From Bacillota bacterium (GTDB lineage Bacteria; Bacillota_I; Bacilli_A; Izemoplasmatales; Hujiaoplasmataceae), in contig JAHIRM010000002.1 in NCBI GenBank assembly GCA_018818595.1, forward strand, positions 1 through 64,000: a stretch of DNA of 64,000 nucleotides. Direction: 5' to 3'. The position numbers and the translations under genes are program-made. The notes below the pieces were generated by a model that had not been told where the DNA came from, made no database searches, and was given only the letters and a program-made list of their open reading frames with translations. Positions 40,572-49,239 of this stretch are shown here, one piece after another. Position 1 is the first letter of the stretch. Each line of letters starts with the position of its first letter.

Positions 40572-41957
40572 ATGAAAAAGTATGCTGTGATATTAGCTGC
40601 AGGTAAGGGCACTCGAATGAAAACTGAATTACCAAAATGCGCTTATTCTTTACTTAGAAAACCTATGATTGCTTATATTGTTGAAAATATCCGCAATAGT
40701 CTTGTCGCAGATGAGATTATTGTCGTTGTAGGCCATAAAAGAGAGGTTATTAAAGATATTTTAGGTAATACCGTCTCTTATGCTGTTCAAGAAGAACAAC
40801 TTGGTACAGGGCACGCAGTGATGGTTACAGAAGACTTTATTACTGATATGGAAGGCGATACGATGATTCTTCCAGGAGATATGCCTTTAATTGATGATTT
40901 AGTAATCAAACAAGCTTTTCAAGAACACTACGAAAAAAAGAATGACTTGACAATCGTTACGACAAACTTGCTTACCCCTGAAGGATATGGAAGAATTGTT
41001 AGAAACACGTTTGGTCAACTTGAAGCTATTATTGAAGAACAAGAAGCTACTTCTGCACAGAAATCGATTAACGAAATTAATACTGGTATTTATATTGTAA
41101 AAAACAATGTTTTATTTCATGCTTTAAAACAAATTGACAATCACAACTCAAAGAATGAATATTATTTAACAGATATCGTTACCATTTCAAAGAAAAACAA
41201 TCAACTGATTGGGTCTTATTTATTAAAAGAATCTTTCAAAGCATTAGGCGTAAATGATTTGTATGCTTTAAGTATTGCTGAAGCACAACTGCGATTAAAG
41301 ATTAATAAAGCATTAATGTTAAATGGCGTGGCAATGATTAATCCTGAAACCATAACAATAGGCCATAATGTTAAGATTGAAGAAAATGTATTAATTCACC
41401 CTAATACCTATATTACTGGAAATTCAGTTATAAAAAAAGGTGCTCAAATAGGTCCTAATACTGAAATTCATGAAAGTATCATTGGCGAAAGAGTCGTATG
41501 TAGACATTCACTTGTTTACAATTCTGTTGTACAAGAAGATAGCACCATAGGTCCATTTGCCCATTTACGTGATGGCGCAAATATTGGCCCTAAAAACAGA
41601 ATTGGAAACTTTGTTGAAGTGAAGAAATCTTCAACAGGAGTTAATACAAAAGCATCACATTTAGCTTATATTGGCGATGCAACCTTTGGTTCTAATGTCA
41701 ATTTTGGATGTGGTGCCATTACGGTGAATTACGATGGCGTAAATAAATATCAAACTTTTATTGGTGATGACGTGTTCATTGGTTGTAATGTAAACTTAAT
41801 TGCTCCAATTCGTATTGAAGATAATTCTTTGATTGCTGCTGGTTCAACTTTAAATAAAAATGTTCCAAAAGGTTCTCTTGCAATTGCGAGAGCTTATCAA
41901 GTAAATAAAGAAAATTATTTAAATGAAAAGCGAAAAATTCCTAAAAAAGATTTGTAA
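40572..41957 (+). CDS. glmU: Bifunctional UDP-N-acetylglucosamine pyrophosphorylase/glucosamine-1-phosphate N-acetyltransferase
   Basis: N-terminal uridylyltransferase (LAAGKGTRMKTELPK; GTGHAVM) and C-terminal left-handed beta-helix acetyltransferase with hexapeptide repeats and GNFVEVKKS, NFGCGAITVNYDG. 461 aa, full length. Preceded by AAAGGAGG. It makes UDP-GlcNAc, the precursor for wall, glycolipid or exopolysaccharide; mur genes are not in this window, so the end use cannot be decided here. Confidence 0.97.
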   Translation: MKKYAVILAAGKGTRMKTELPKCAYSLLRKPMIAYIVENIRNSLVADEIIVVVGHKREVIKDILGNTVSYAVQEEQLGTGHAVMVTEDFITDMEGDTMILPGDMPLIDDLVIKQAFQEHYEKKNDLTIVTTNLLTPEGYGRIVRNTFGQLEAIIEEQEATSAQKSINEINTGIYIVKNNVLFHALKQIDNHNSKNEYYLTDIVTISKKNNQLIGSYLLKESFKALGVNDLYALSIAEAQLRLKINKALMLNGVAMINPETITIGHNVKIEENVLIHPNTYITGNSVIKKGAQIGPNTEIHESIIGERVVCRHSLVYNSVVQEDSTIGPFAHLRDGANIGPKNRIGNFVEVKKSSTGVNTKASHLAYIGDATFGSNVNFGCGAITVNYDGVNKYQTFIGDDVFIGCNVNLIAPIRIEDNSLIAAGSTLNKNVPKGSLAIARAYQVNKENYLNEKRKIPKKDL

Positions 41958-41966
41958 GTTTTTTTG

Positions 41967-41995
41967 TTGACAAAATAGTGCAATTATACTATAAT
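41967..41995 (+). promoter_or_regulatory. Consensus promoter of the infC operon
   Basis: TTGACA at 41967-41972 and TATAAT at 41990-41995, spacer 17 bases: full sigma-A consensus. Confidence 0.88.
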
Positions 41996-42003
41996 GTAAG
42001 AGG

Positions 42004-42130
42004 TTAAAAAAACCGTAGAAAGAAGAAGTACCCACTTCTCACCTGATTGATGAATCAATAGGTTGCTAGCTACTAAGGATAACTTAGATTTGTAAGCATT
42101 GTGGGTGCCATTCTGGTATCCACTTTTTTA
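42004..42130 (+). ncRNA. L20-type leader with transcription attenuator upstream of infC
   Basis: The 5' UTR matches the layout of the Bacillota L20 leader: AAGTACCCACTTCTCACC (42027-42044), a long middle hairpin region, and at 42101-42130 a 9-bp GTGGGTGCC/GGTATCCAC hairpin followed by TTTTTT. TACCCAC (42029-42035) can pair with GTGGGT of the terminator, an antiterminator arrangement. In Bacillus ribosomal protein L20 binds this leader and causes premature termination. Confidence 0.85.
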
Positions 42131-42150
42131 ATTATATGGAGGTGTTGAAT

Positions 42151-42693
42151 ATTTTATATAACAACAGTAAACCGGTCAAAAGAGATGACACGTTAATTAA
42201 CGAAGAAATTCGTGTAAGAGAAGTGTTGTTAATTGGTGCTGATGGTACACAATTTGGTGTAAAATCAACCAGAGAAGCAATGTATATAGCTTCTCAAGAA
42301 GGCCTTGACTTAGTCATGGTCGCACCAGGAGCAAAACCACCGGTCTGCAAATTAATGGATTACTCAAAATTTCGTTACGAACAACAACGTAAAGCAAGAG
42401 AAGCAAGAAAAAATCAAAAAGTTGTTGAACTGAAAGAAATACGCTTAACTGCAGTAATCGATACACATGATTTTGAAACCAAAATAAGAAATGCCATTAA
42501 ATTTCTTGAAAAAGGCGATAAATTAAAAGTTTCCGTACGATTGCCATATCGTGCTGGTCAAATGCTAGTTTTACAAGGTAAGGAAGTTTTGGAGAAATTC
42601 AAAATCAGGTGCTTTGAAGTTGGCGAATTAGAAAAAGATATCATGCATGAAGGAAGATATATTACGATGACTTTAGGTTCTAAGAAAAAATAA
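42151..42693 (+). CDS. infC: Translation initiation factor IF-3 (AUU start)
   Basis: Binds the 30S subunit and checks start codon and initiator tRNA. Motifs [26 protein letters not shown] and the C-domain [14 protein letters not shown] are typical; 180 aa. The reading frame also contains an ATG at 42136, but that codon is part of the Shine-Dalgarno ATGGAGGTG (42136-42144). The properly spaced codon is ATT at 42151, seven bases after it, matching the rare AUU start known for infC, which lets IF-3 limit its own synthesis. First gene of infC-rpmI-rplT. Confidence 0.93.
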   Translation: MLYNNSKPVKRDDTLINEEIRVREVLLIGADGTQFGVKSTREAMYIASQEGLDLVMVAPGAKPPVCKLMDYSKFRYEQQRKAREARKNQKVVELKEIRLTAVIDTHDFETKIRNAIKFLEKGDKLKVSVRLPYRAGQMLVLQGKEVLEKFKIRCFEVGELEKDIMHEGRYITMTLGSKKK

Positions 42694-42710
42694 CAGAGGA
42701 GTGTTTGAAT

Positions 42711-42908
42711 ATGCCAAAAATGAAATCCCATTCGGGAACCAAAAAAAGAATTAAGAAAACAGGTTCGGGAAAATTAAAAAGAAGTAGTACGTTCCACGGT
42801 CATTTGATGGGCCATAAATCACCAAAACAAAATCGTCAAGGTAGATCTACTGAAATTGTGTCCGCATCAGATGTAAAGAGAATTAAGCATCAAATACCGT
42901 ACTTGTAA
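42711..42908 (+). CDS. rpmI: 50S ribosomal protein L35
   Basis: A 65-aa highly basic ribosomal protein with [21 protein letters not shown] and HGHLMGHKS, typical of L35. ATG 42711 with GAGGAGTG ten bases before; the in-frame TTG at 42705 is too close. Middle gene of the IF3-L35-L20 operon. Confidence 0.97.
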   Translation: MPKMKSHSGTKKRIKKTGSGKLKRSSTFHGHLMGHKSPKQNRQGRSTEIVSASDVKRIKHQIPYL

Positions 42909-42926
42909 GGTTTAGGAGGAAGAAAA

Positions 42927-43295
42927 ATGCCAAGAGTAAAAGGTGGATATACCACTAGAAGAAGACATAAAAGAATATTAAAATTAGCTAAAGGTTATTA
43001 TGGTGCAAAGCATTTATTATACAAAACAGCTAAAGAACAAGTAATGAATTCACTTGCATATGCATTTCGTGATCGTAGAAGAAGAAAACGTGATTTTCGC
43101 AAACTATGGATTACTAGAATAAATGCAGCTGCTAGATTAAATGGATTATCTTATTCTAAATTGATTAACGGGTTAAATCTTGCTAATGTAGAAGTAAACC
43201 GTAAAATGTTAGCAGACATCGCTGTAACTGATTCTCAAGGATTTAGTTCTATTTGCGACCAAGCTAAAAAAGCAATCGATAAAAACTCTAAATAA
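42927..43295 (+). CDS. rplT: 50S ribosomal protein L20
   Basis: A 122-aa basic assembly protein of the large subunit, with [25 protein letters not shown] and the LWI.RINAA block. It is also the repressor that would bind the leader upstream of infC. AGGAGGAAG precedes the ATG. Confidence 0.97.
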   Translation: MPRVKGGYTTRRRHKRILKLAKGYYGAKHLLYKTAKEQVMNSLAYAFRDRRRRKRDFRKLWITRINAAARLNGLSYSKLINGLNLANVEVNRKMLADIAVTDSQGFSSICDQAKKAIDKNSK

Positions 43296-43298
43296 AGC

Positions 43299-43324
43299 AA
43301 AAAGTCTAGAAATAGACTTTTTTC
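43299..43324 (+). terminator. Terminator of the infC-rpmI-rplT operon
   Basis: AAAAAGTCTA/TAGACTTTTT stem around GAAA, running into further T. A second A/T-rich hairpin (AAAATAAGT/ACTTATTTT, 43379-43408) lies downstream before the ABC operon. Confidence 0.88.
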
Positions 43325-43501
43325 TTTATTACTTTTTAAATTAAAATAATATAAATTATATATTAATCAAAGAAACGTAAAATAAGTCAAAAAAACTTAT
43401 TTTTTTTGAGAACTTCAGATTAATCTAAATCAACTCCATTTTTGATTGTAAAAATATCGTTTTTTTGGTAATATGAGTATGACATAAGTACTGGAGGGTC
43501 T

Positions 43502-44278
43502 ATGGAAGCAATTGTAAAAGTAGAACACATATCTAAAACATTTAAACTATCAAAAAAACAACAAAAAATTGAGAAAACAAACGATAAATATAAAGTAGCT
43601 GTTAACGACTTGTCTTTTGAAGCATATAAGGGCGAAATTTACGGTTTATTAGGACCAAATGGAGCAGGGAAAACGACTGCCTTGCGTTGTATTTCAACCT
43701 TAATAAAACCAGATAAAGGCGATATTTTTATAAATGGATATAGTGTTTTATCTTCTGAAGACGAAGTAAGAAAAACCATTGGTTTTTTAACAAGTGATTT
43801 AAAACTCGAAGATTTCTTTACCCCTAATTACTTGTTTAATTATTTTTCGCGTTTACATGGCATTGATGAGGCTACCATTTTGACAAGAAGAGCCTTGCTT
43901 TTTTCTAAATTCCAAATTGATAAATTTGCAGAAGTAAAAGTGGGCGAATTATCTACAGGAATGAGACAAAAAGTACAAATTGCAATCTCGCTTGTACATG
44001 ACCCTGATGTAATTGTTTTTGATGAACCAACGAATGGGCTTGATGTCTTAACAGCAAAAGTAGTCACGGATTATTTATTAAGTTTAAAATCGTTGGGGAA
44101 AACAATACTTGTTTCAACCCATATTTTTAGTTTAGTCGAAAAAATATGTGATCGCGTCGGAATTATTATAAATGGAAAATTAAAAACATCATCTTTACTA
44201 TCTGAATTACTACAAGATGGAAACAGTCTTGAAGATTACTTTTTTAAACTAGTTGAAGAGGAGGAAATCCTTTTATGA
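43502..44278 (+). CDS. ABC exporter ATP-binding protein (NatA-like)
   Basis: ATPase of an ABC-2-type exporter. Walker [14 protein letters not shown] near residue 55, signature [13 protein letters not shown], Walker [14 protein letters not shown] and H-loop VSTHIFS. The 258 aa include an insertion of ~20 basic residues (about 15-35) between the first strand and the ATP site. The permease start overlaps by four bases. NatA/NatB of Bacillus exports sodium; the permease resembles NatB in layout, so sodium or drug export is possible. Confidence 0.9.
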   Translation: MEAIVKVEHISKTFKLSKKQQKIEKTNDKYKVAVNDLSFEAYKGEIYGLLGPNGAGKTTALRCISTLIKPDKGDIFINGYSVLSSEDEVRKTIGFLTSDLKLEDFFTPNYLFNYFSRLHGIDEATILTRRALLFSKFQIDKFAEVKVGELSTGMRQKVQIAISLVHDPDVIVFDEPTNGLDVLTAKVVTDYLLSLKSLGKTILVSTHIFSLVEKICDRVGIIINGKLKTSSLLSELLQDGNSLEDYFFKLVEEEEILL

Positions 44279-45447
44279 AAAATATATGGACTATTTTTAA
44301 AAAAGAATGGGATAGAGTCATAAAAGACAAACGTTTGGTCATAACCATTATGATTTTACCAGGGCTTATGATCTTTTTGATTTACTCTTTTATCGGTGGT
44401 GCTATTACTTCACAGACTTCGGATACTGTTTCTAATATTGCTGTTATTAATGTGCCTGTTGATTTTCAAGGTATATATGAAACTTATGAGGATAGTGAGT
44501 TCTTAAACATAAAAGAAATCACAACACCCGAGATCGATACGTATAAAGATATGATAGATTCAGAAGATTGGGACTTAATTCTTGCTTTTGATGAAGATTT
44601 TTCAGAATATGATAAAACAGGAGATAAACCAATCGTTTTCATTTATTCCAATTTAAATAATCTTAATTCTAGTTCAATAACCAATCGTTTCAAATCGTAT
44701 TTACAAATCTATCAATCTCAATTAAGCATTGAATTGTATGGAGATACTGATTATTTTGTATACGATATAGGGGGTACTTTGGTTGATAACAATCAAATTG
44801 CAGGGCAAATTATGGCTACCCTTTTGCCGATGCTTGTGGTGATGTTTTTGTTTTCTGGTGCGATGTCGGTAGGACCTGAATCCATTGCTGGAGAAAAAGA
44901 AAGAGGTACCATTTCAACACTATTAATTACGCCAATCAAACGCAGTGAAATTGCAATTGGAAAAATTCTTAGTTTGTCTGTTTTATCGCTCATTTCTGCC
45001 ATTTCATCCTTTATAGGTATTCTTGCATCTTTACCAAAATTATTGCAAATGGAAAATTTTAACACTTCAATATATAGCATCCAAGACTACTTAATGATTT
45101 TAGTATTACTTTTTTCAACAGTATTCGTTATTGTTGGAATTATTTCAGTTATTTCTGCTTATTCAAGAAGTTTAAAAGAAGCTGGAACATTGATTATGCC
45201 TGTGTACTTTATTTCTATTATTGTAGGACTTTCTTCGATGTTTGGAAATGGAGCAACTACAAATTATTTTTTATACCTTTTACCTATTTATAATACCGTT
45301 CAAACTATGACAGCAATTTTAACGTTTGATTCAAATCAAGTAATATATTTGCTTATTTCTGTTGGCGCAAACCTATTTTATCTCATTTTATTTGTATACA
45401 TTCTAAATAAAATGTTTAAAAGCGAAAAAATTATGTTTCAAAAATAA
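44275..45447 (+). CDS. ABC-2-type exporter permease (NatB-like)
   Basis: A 390-aa membrane subunit. KKEWDRVIKDKRL begins the protein, a first membrane segment follows (about 20-45), then ~130 extracytoplasmic residues, then five or six segments; ESIAGEKERGTISTLLITPIKR near residue 205 is the conserved cytoplasmic coupling region of NatB/ABC-2 permeases. Start overlaps the ATPase gene by four bases after GAGGAGG. The substrate is not evident; sodium is one possibility. Confidence 0.88.
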   Translation: MKNIWTIFKKEWDRVIKDKRLVITIMILPGLMIFLIYSFIGGAITSQTSDTVSNIAVINVPVDFQGIYETYEDSEFLNIKEITTPEIDTYKDMIDSEDWDLILAFDEDFSEYDKTGDKPIVFIYSNLNNLNSSSITNRFKSYLQIYQSQLSIELYGDTDYFVYDIGGTLVDNNQIAGQIMATLLPMLVVMFLFSGAMSVGPESIAGEKERGTISTLLITPIKRSEIAIGKILSLSVLSLISAISSFIGILASLPKLLQMENFNTSIYSIQDYLMILVLLFSTVFVIVGIISVISAYSRSLKEAGTLIMPVYFISIIVGLSSMFGNGATTNYFLYLLPIYNTVQTMTAILTFDSNQVIYLLISVGANLFYLILFVYILNKMFKSEKIMFQK

Positions 45448-45458
45448 GGGTGATGACG

Positions 45459-46010
45459 TTGCAAAATCGAAAAACAATACATATTTTTGGCGCTTCGGGT
45501 TCTGGAGCTACTACTTTAGCAAAAGCAATTTCTGAAAAATATAATTATCATTTTATTGACACTGATGATGCATTATGGGAAAATACGGATCCTCCTTTTA
45601 CTGTGAAAAAAAAGGAATATGAATCCATTAAAATTGTTCAAAATCAATTGAATGCTTATACAAACAACGTGATTTCTGGAGCCTTTGTTGGATGGGGAGA
45701 TTCTTTTAAAACCCAAATTGATTTATTTATCTATTTGCATTTGCCTTTAGAAACTCGTTTAAAACGAATTCAAACTCGGGAAGAAAATCGTTTTAAAGAA
45801 AGAGTTCTTCCTGGTGGAGATTTATATTCTCAACATCAAGAATTTTTGGCTTGGGTAAGTCAATATGAAATTTTAGATGAATCAGTCCGAAGCCAAAAAC
45901 AACATGAAAAATGGCTTAAAAATGTTAAAACCACTACATTGGTGATAAAAGAAGTTTTGCCACTTGATGATTTACTAAATCGTGTAAAACCTTTTATAGA
46001 ACTGTTATAA
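45459..46010 (+). CDS. P-loop nucleotide kinase-like protein
   Basis: About 183 aa. The N terminus has a kinase P-loop, IFGASGSGATTLAKAIS, in which the final GK is replaced by GA (GSGATT), a variant seen in AAA-like kinases of this kind; FIDTDDALW follows like the substrate region of adenylate/shikimate kinases, and R-rich FKERV.PGGD suits a lid. TTG at 45459 is preferred because AAGGGTGA ends six bases before; ATG 45453 is inside that site. Substrate unknown. Three bases separate it from the exporter genes. Confidence 0.7.
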   Translation: MQNRKTIHIFGASGSGATTLAKAISEKYNYHFIDTDDALWENTDPPFTVKKKEYESIKIVQNQLNAYTNNVISGAFVGWGDSFKTQIDLFIYLHLPLETRLKRIQTREENRFKERVLPGGDLYSQHQEFLAWVSQYEILDESVRSQKQHEKWLKNVKTTTLVIKEVLPLDDLLNRVKPFIELL

Positions 46011-46053
46011 AATTATCAATTCATGATATAATAAAGATAAGGTGATTACTTAG

Positions 46054-46581
46054 ATGGAACATTATTATGATATCGTTTTACGTTTTTTACTTTCTGTTTT
46101 AATCCTATATTACAGTGTTAATATTATTTTTCGTTATCACGCGTCTATAGATAGAATAGATTTTTTACTGTTTATTTTAATGGGTCTTCTTTTTCTCAAT
46201 TATATTGGCACTTATAAAATAATTGAACCACTCTATTTGTTACTAATAATACTCCTTACATTTCTTGGAGCAAAATTGTACTTTAGAAAACGACAAATTT
46301 ACGGTTATTTGCTTTTTAATATCTCAAAAAAAGATTATAAAGACATTAAATCTTCTTTAGATGCTCAAATGAAGGACAATCTATTATCTGAAAACCAATT
46401 TTGTTATCAAGACAAAAAACCATTTCTTCTTGTAATAAAAAACATTCCATGGAATACTACTAAAAAATTAATGAAAGAATTCGATCTTTTCTTACAAAAA
46501 AGACCCAAAACAATTACATTCATAAGTTATATTCAAATAATAATATCACTTTTGCTTCTAGCAATTCTTTGGCGCTTTTAA
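46054..46581 (+). CDS. Membrane protein of unknown function, 175 aa
   Basis: Three hydrophobic segments in the first ~80 residues, a soluble basic region of ~70 residues (about 85-155), and a final hydrophobic segment (about 155-175), giving four membrane spans with a cytoplasmic loop. No motif recognised. AAGGTGAT precedes the ATG and TATAAT at 46027-46032 may belong to its promoter. Downstream radical-SAM-like gene is 15 bases away, so they are probably cotranscribed. Confidence 0.65.
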   Translation: MEHYYDIVLRFLLSVLILYYSVNIIFRYHASIDRIDFLLFILMGLLFLNYIGTYKIIEPLYLLLIILLTFLGAKLYFRKRQIYGYLLFNISKKDYKDIKSSLDAQMKDNLLSENQFCYQDKKPFLLVIKNIPWNTTKKLMKEFDLFLQKRPKTITFISYIQIIISLLLLAILWRF

Positions 46582-46595
46582 GGAGGAAAGAATAA

Positions 46596-47486
46596 ATGAA
46601 AGAACTAAGCGATGGCCATGTAAAACAAATTCTAGTTCCAAATAAAAATCCGCATCGATTTTTTGGAATTGATTTTTTTGCAAGTCTTTATCAAGGCTCT
46701 AACCCAATCTTTCAATATTTTGGAACTCCTATGGATTCTTTTCAAGTTTTTGATTCATCCACCATCACTCCAAAACAAAATGGAATTGAAGTATTCACTC
46801 TTGAAATTAGGTCTAAAATTCCAGGAATGGTTATTGGTTTTTATCAAAACCCAGATCCCTATCATGCTTTAGAAGAAGAATTTCATTTGATGTCTAAGGC
46901 TTTAGAAATCCTTTCTAAACAAGAAATTGGTGTTTATATTGAAACGACAAACGATTTAATACTTAGAGATTTACCTATCTTACAAAAAATTAATGAAAAA
47001 GCACCTGTAGTCGTTGTCATCCCTTTTGGACAAATCAATGATTTGATATTACATAAAATTGAACCAAATTCCCCAACATTTTCACAAAGACTTAAATTAT
47101 TACATAAACTTTCAAGTTCAGGAATCACAACTGGAATTTTACTTAAACCCATTATCCCTTTTATCAATGATTCAGATGAAAATATTACAACTATTATTGA
47201 AAAAGGCAGAGATGCTGGAGCGAGTTTTATTTATCCTTCTTTTGGAATTTCACTTGAAAAGAATCAAAGAAAAGATTTTTATAATCTAATCGATCATGAA
47301 TTCCCAGGTTTAAAAAACGTATGTATGGATGTTTTTGGATCAAAAAAGATTTGGATTTCAACAAATGCATCTCAATTAAAAAAGACTTTTGTCTTTGAAT
47401 GTAAGAAAAAAAGAATGTTCTATGGTATGAAGGATATTGTTGAATTAATCAAGCCTTCTTCTACAGTACAAATTAAACTCTTTTAG
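46596..47486 (+). CDS. Radical SAM-like protein lacking the cluster cysteines
   Basis: A 296-aa protein that follows SplB/Rv2578c-type radical SAM proteins along its length: DPYHALEEEFHLMSKALEIL near residue 88, DLILRDLPILQKIN, IEPNSPTFSQRLKLLHKLS, and TGILLKPIIPFINDSDENI. At the N terminus, SLYQGSNPIFQYF aligns with the usual LYRGC..GC.YC, so the three [4Fe-4S] cysteines are Ser35, Phe39 and Phe42. Without cysteines it cannot hold the cluster that splits SAM. It is thus a probable pseudoenzyme. The reading frame is intact and has a strong AAGGAGG site, arguing against simple decay. Confidence 0.75.
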   Translation: MKELSDGHVKQILVPNKNPHRFFGIDFFASLYQGSNPIFQYFGTPMDSFQVFDSSTITPKQNGIEVFTLEIRSKIPGMVIGFYQNPDPYHALEEEFHLMSKALEILSKQEIGVYIETTNDLILRDLPILQKINEKAPVVVVIPFGQINDLILHKIEPNSPTFSQRLKLLHKLSSSGITTGILLKPIIPFINDSDENITTIIEKGRDAGASFIYPSFGISLEKNQRKDFYNLIDHEFPGLKNVCMDVFGSKKIWISTNASQLKKTFVFECKKKRMFYGMKDIVELIKPSSTVQIKLF

Positions 47487-47500
47487 AAAGGATGAATTAA

Positions 47501-48565
47501 ATGACTTTTGCCTCTAATTTTTTAAGTGAATATTGGTTGTTTTTTGTCATTGTAGGAAGCATAATTATGTTTCTTATCGTGGGATATACTCTTTACAATG
47601 TGATTACTAGAAGAGTTGCAAATCCTTCAAGAAACAAAAAAGCGCCATCAAACACAGAAGAAATGAAGGATAACACACATTCATCCAATGAAAATGATGA
47701 ATTTTCTTCATTACAAAATATAAATAAAGAAGAAGATTCTTCTTCAGTAGAAAAGGAAACCGATGAAGAAGAAGAAATAGATTTGCCAGATTCCAAGATT
47801 GAAGATGAAAATATAGATTCTTTATTAGGTAAAAATATTGAATCTTCCTTAATAGAAAAACCTCTTGAACAACTAAATCCTAAAAATGATTCTAATTCTG
47901 ATACCATTATTGAAGATTTATCAACATCAAAGCCTCAAGCTTCTATTACAGAACCCGAAAAACCTAAACCAATTGAAAAACCACCGGTTGTTTTCTGGTC
48001 TGAAAAAAAGGAAAAGGAAGAAGCCCTAAAATCCGCTGAGAAAGATCCATCTGAAAAACCTCCAGTTGTCTTCTGGTCTGAGAAAAAAGAAAAAGAAGAT
48101 GCATTAAAATCTTCCGAGAAAGAAGCCTCTGCTAAACCACCTGTTGCCTTTTGGTCTGAGAAAAGAGAAAAGGAAGATGCACAGAAATCTGCTGAGAAAG
48201 AGTCGTCTGCTAAACCACCTGTTGCTTTCTGGTCTGAAAAAAAAGAAAAAGAAAAATCACAAGAAATTCTTGAAGATGAATCTGATGAATCTAATAATAA
48301 CTCTCATGATTCAAATGAAGAGAATGATGAAACTGAAAATTCTGAAAAGGGTGAAAAAAAGAAACTAGGGAAGTATCATGTATTATTTCAAAAGAATGAA
48401 CAAAATTGGTGCGTGAAAAGAGAAGGTTCTACTAAAATACTTCGAGTCTTAGAAACACAAAACGAAGCAATTGCTTGGGCAACAATTAAATCTATTGGTC
48501 AAAATACTACTTTTATCGTTCATCGAAAAGATGGTAAAATTAGAAAACAAAATTATTCTAAATAA
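47501..48565 (+). CDS. Membrane-anchored repeat protein with DUF2188-like C-terminal domain
   Basis: A 354-aa protein: one N-terminal membrane segment (about 10-35), a long acidic Ser/Glu-rich linker (~40-150), four tandem 26-residue repeats beginning PPVVFWSEKKEKE (about 161-255), an acidic Asp/Asn/Ser stretch, and a C-terminal ~65-residue domain (KYHVLFQKNEQNWCVKREGS...FIVHRKDGKIRKQNYS) of DUF2188 type. The orientation puts the bulk either side of the membrane; no cleavage site seen. Function unknown. Fifteen bases after the radical-SAM-like gene. Confidence 0.7.
   Translation: MTFASNFLSEYWLFFVIVGSIIMFLIVGYTLYNVITRRVANPSRNKKAPSNTEEMKDNTHSSNENDEFSSLQNINKEEDSSSVEKETDEEEEIDLPDSKIEDENIDSLLGKNIESSLIEKPLEQLNPKNDSNSDTIIEDLSTSKPQASITEPEKPKPIEKPPVVFWSEKKEKEEALKSAEKDPSEKPPVVFWSEKKEKEDALKSSEKEASAKPPVAFWSEKREKEDAQKSAEKESSAKPPVAFWSEKKEKEKSQEILEDESDESNNNSHDSNEENDETENSEKGEKKKLGKYHVLFQKNEQNWCVKREGSTKILRVLETQNEAIAWATIKSIGQNTTFIVHRKDGKIRKQNYSK
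47981..48262 (+). repeat. Four tandem 78-bp coding repeats
   Basis: Units start at 47981, 48059, 48137 and 48215 (the last incomplete), each coding for a 26-residue PPV(V/A)FWSEK-type module. Period is a multiple of three, so copy-number changes keep the frame. Confidence 0.9.
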
Positions 48566-48589
48566 AAAAAAGACTGCGAAGTCTTTTTT
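48565..48589 (+). terminator. Terminator after the repeat-protein gene
   Basis: AAAAAAGACT/AGTCTTTTTT stem with a GCGA-type loop, running into T-rich sequence. A gap to 48696 otherwise shows only TATAAT at 48661-48666. Confidence 0.85.
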
Positions 48590-48696
48590 CTTTTTACCAA
48601 CAAAACACATAAGTTATTTGTTTATATAAGTGAAGAATAATTTATTGTCTTCTAACCCTATATAATGTACAATATGAGTAAGAGTGAGGTGACATT

Positions 48697-49239
48697 ATGG
48701 GAGAAGACTTAAATAAATTAGTAAAACTTCTTCAAGAAGGTAATCTAACTGTCTTTGACGAAATTTATCATCAAACATACCGTAGTGTCTTTTTTTCTGT
48801 TTTACCTATTTTAAAAGACGAAAGTTTAACAGAAGACATCATTCAAGATACTTATATGAAAATGTTAGAAAATATTCAAAAATATAAGGAAAAGAATTTT
48901 TTCGCTTATTTGATAACAATTGCTAGAAATACAGCAATTAATGAATATAATAAAAGAAAAAAAACTACCTATACTGATGATAATATTGATTTGTTTGTAA
49001 CGTATCCACTAATCAATCATTTAGAAATTTCTTTGGAAAACGAACAAATCATTAAAGATAGTTTATCGGTATTAGACGAAGTCGAAAAAAATGTATTTTT
49101 ACTTTATAACGTTGAAAATATGACTCACAAAGAAATTTCTTCCGTATTTAACAAACCAATTGGAACAATAACTTGGATTTATGCAAAAGCAATTAAAAAA
49201 ATTCGTAAACACTTAAAGGAGGCAGAAGATGAAATATAG
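48697..49239 (+). CDS. ECF-type RNA polymerase sigma factor
   Basis: A 180-aa sigma-70 family factor with region 2 (FDEIYHQTYRSVFFSVLPILKD, then EDIIQDTYMKMLENI) and region 4 (DEVEKNVFLLYNVENMTHKEISSVFNKPIGTITWIYAKAIKKIRKHL) and no other regions. It reads a specific promoter set under control of the adjacent anti-sigma. The next gene starts 11 bases inside its end. Not sigma-I, which lacks this short ECF layout. Confidence 0.9.
   Translation: MGEDLNKLVKLLQEGNLTVFDEIYHQTYRSVFFSVLPILKDESLTEDIIQDTYMKMLENIQKYKEKNFFAYLITIARNTAINEYNKRKKTTYTDDNIDLFVTYPLINHLEISLENEQIIKDSLSVLDEVEKNVFLLYNVENMTHKEISSVFNKPIGTITWIYAKAIKKIRKHLKEAEDEI

Noticed and set aside
42136-42150. ATG at 42136 as the infC start
   Set aside because: It is part of the ATGGAGGTG ribosome-binding site itself, leaving no upstream site for initiation at that codon.
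47593-47907. Minus-strand frame inside the repeat-protein gene
   Set aside because: It mirrors the acidic Ser/Glu codons of the plus-strand gene and has no ribosome-binding site; a shadow of the real gene.
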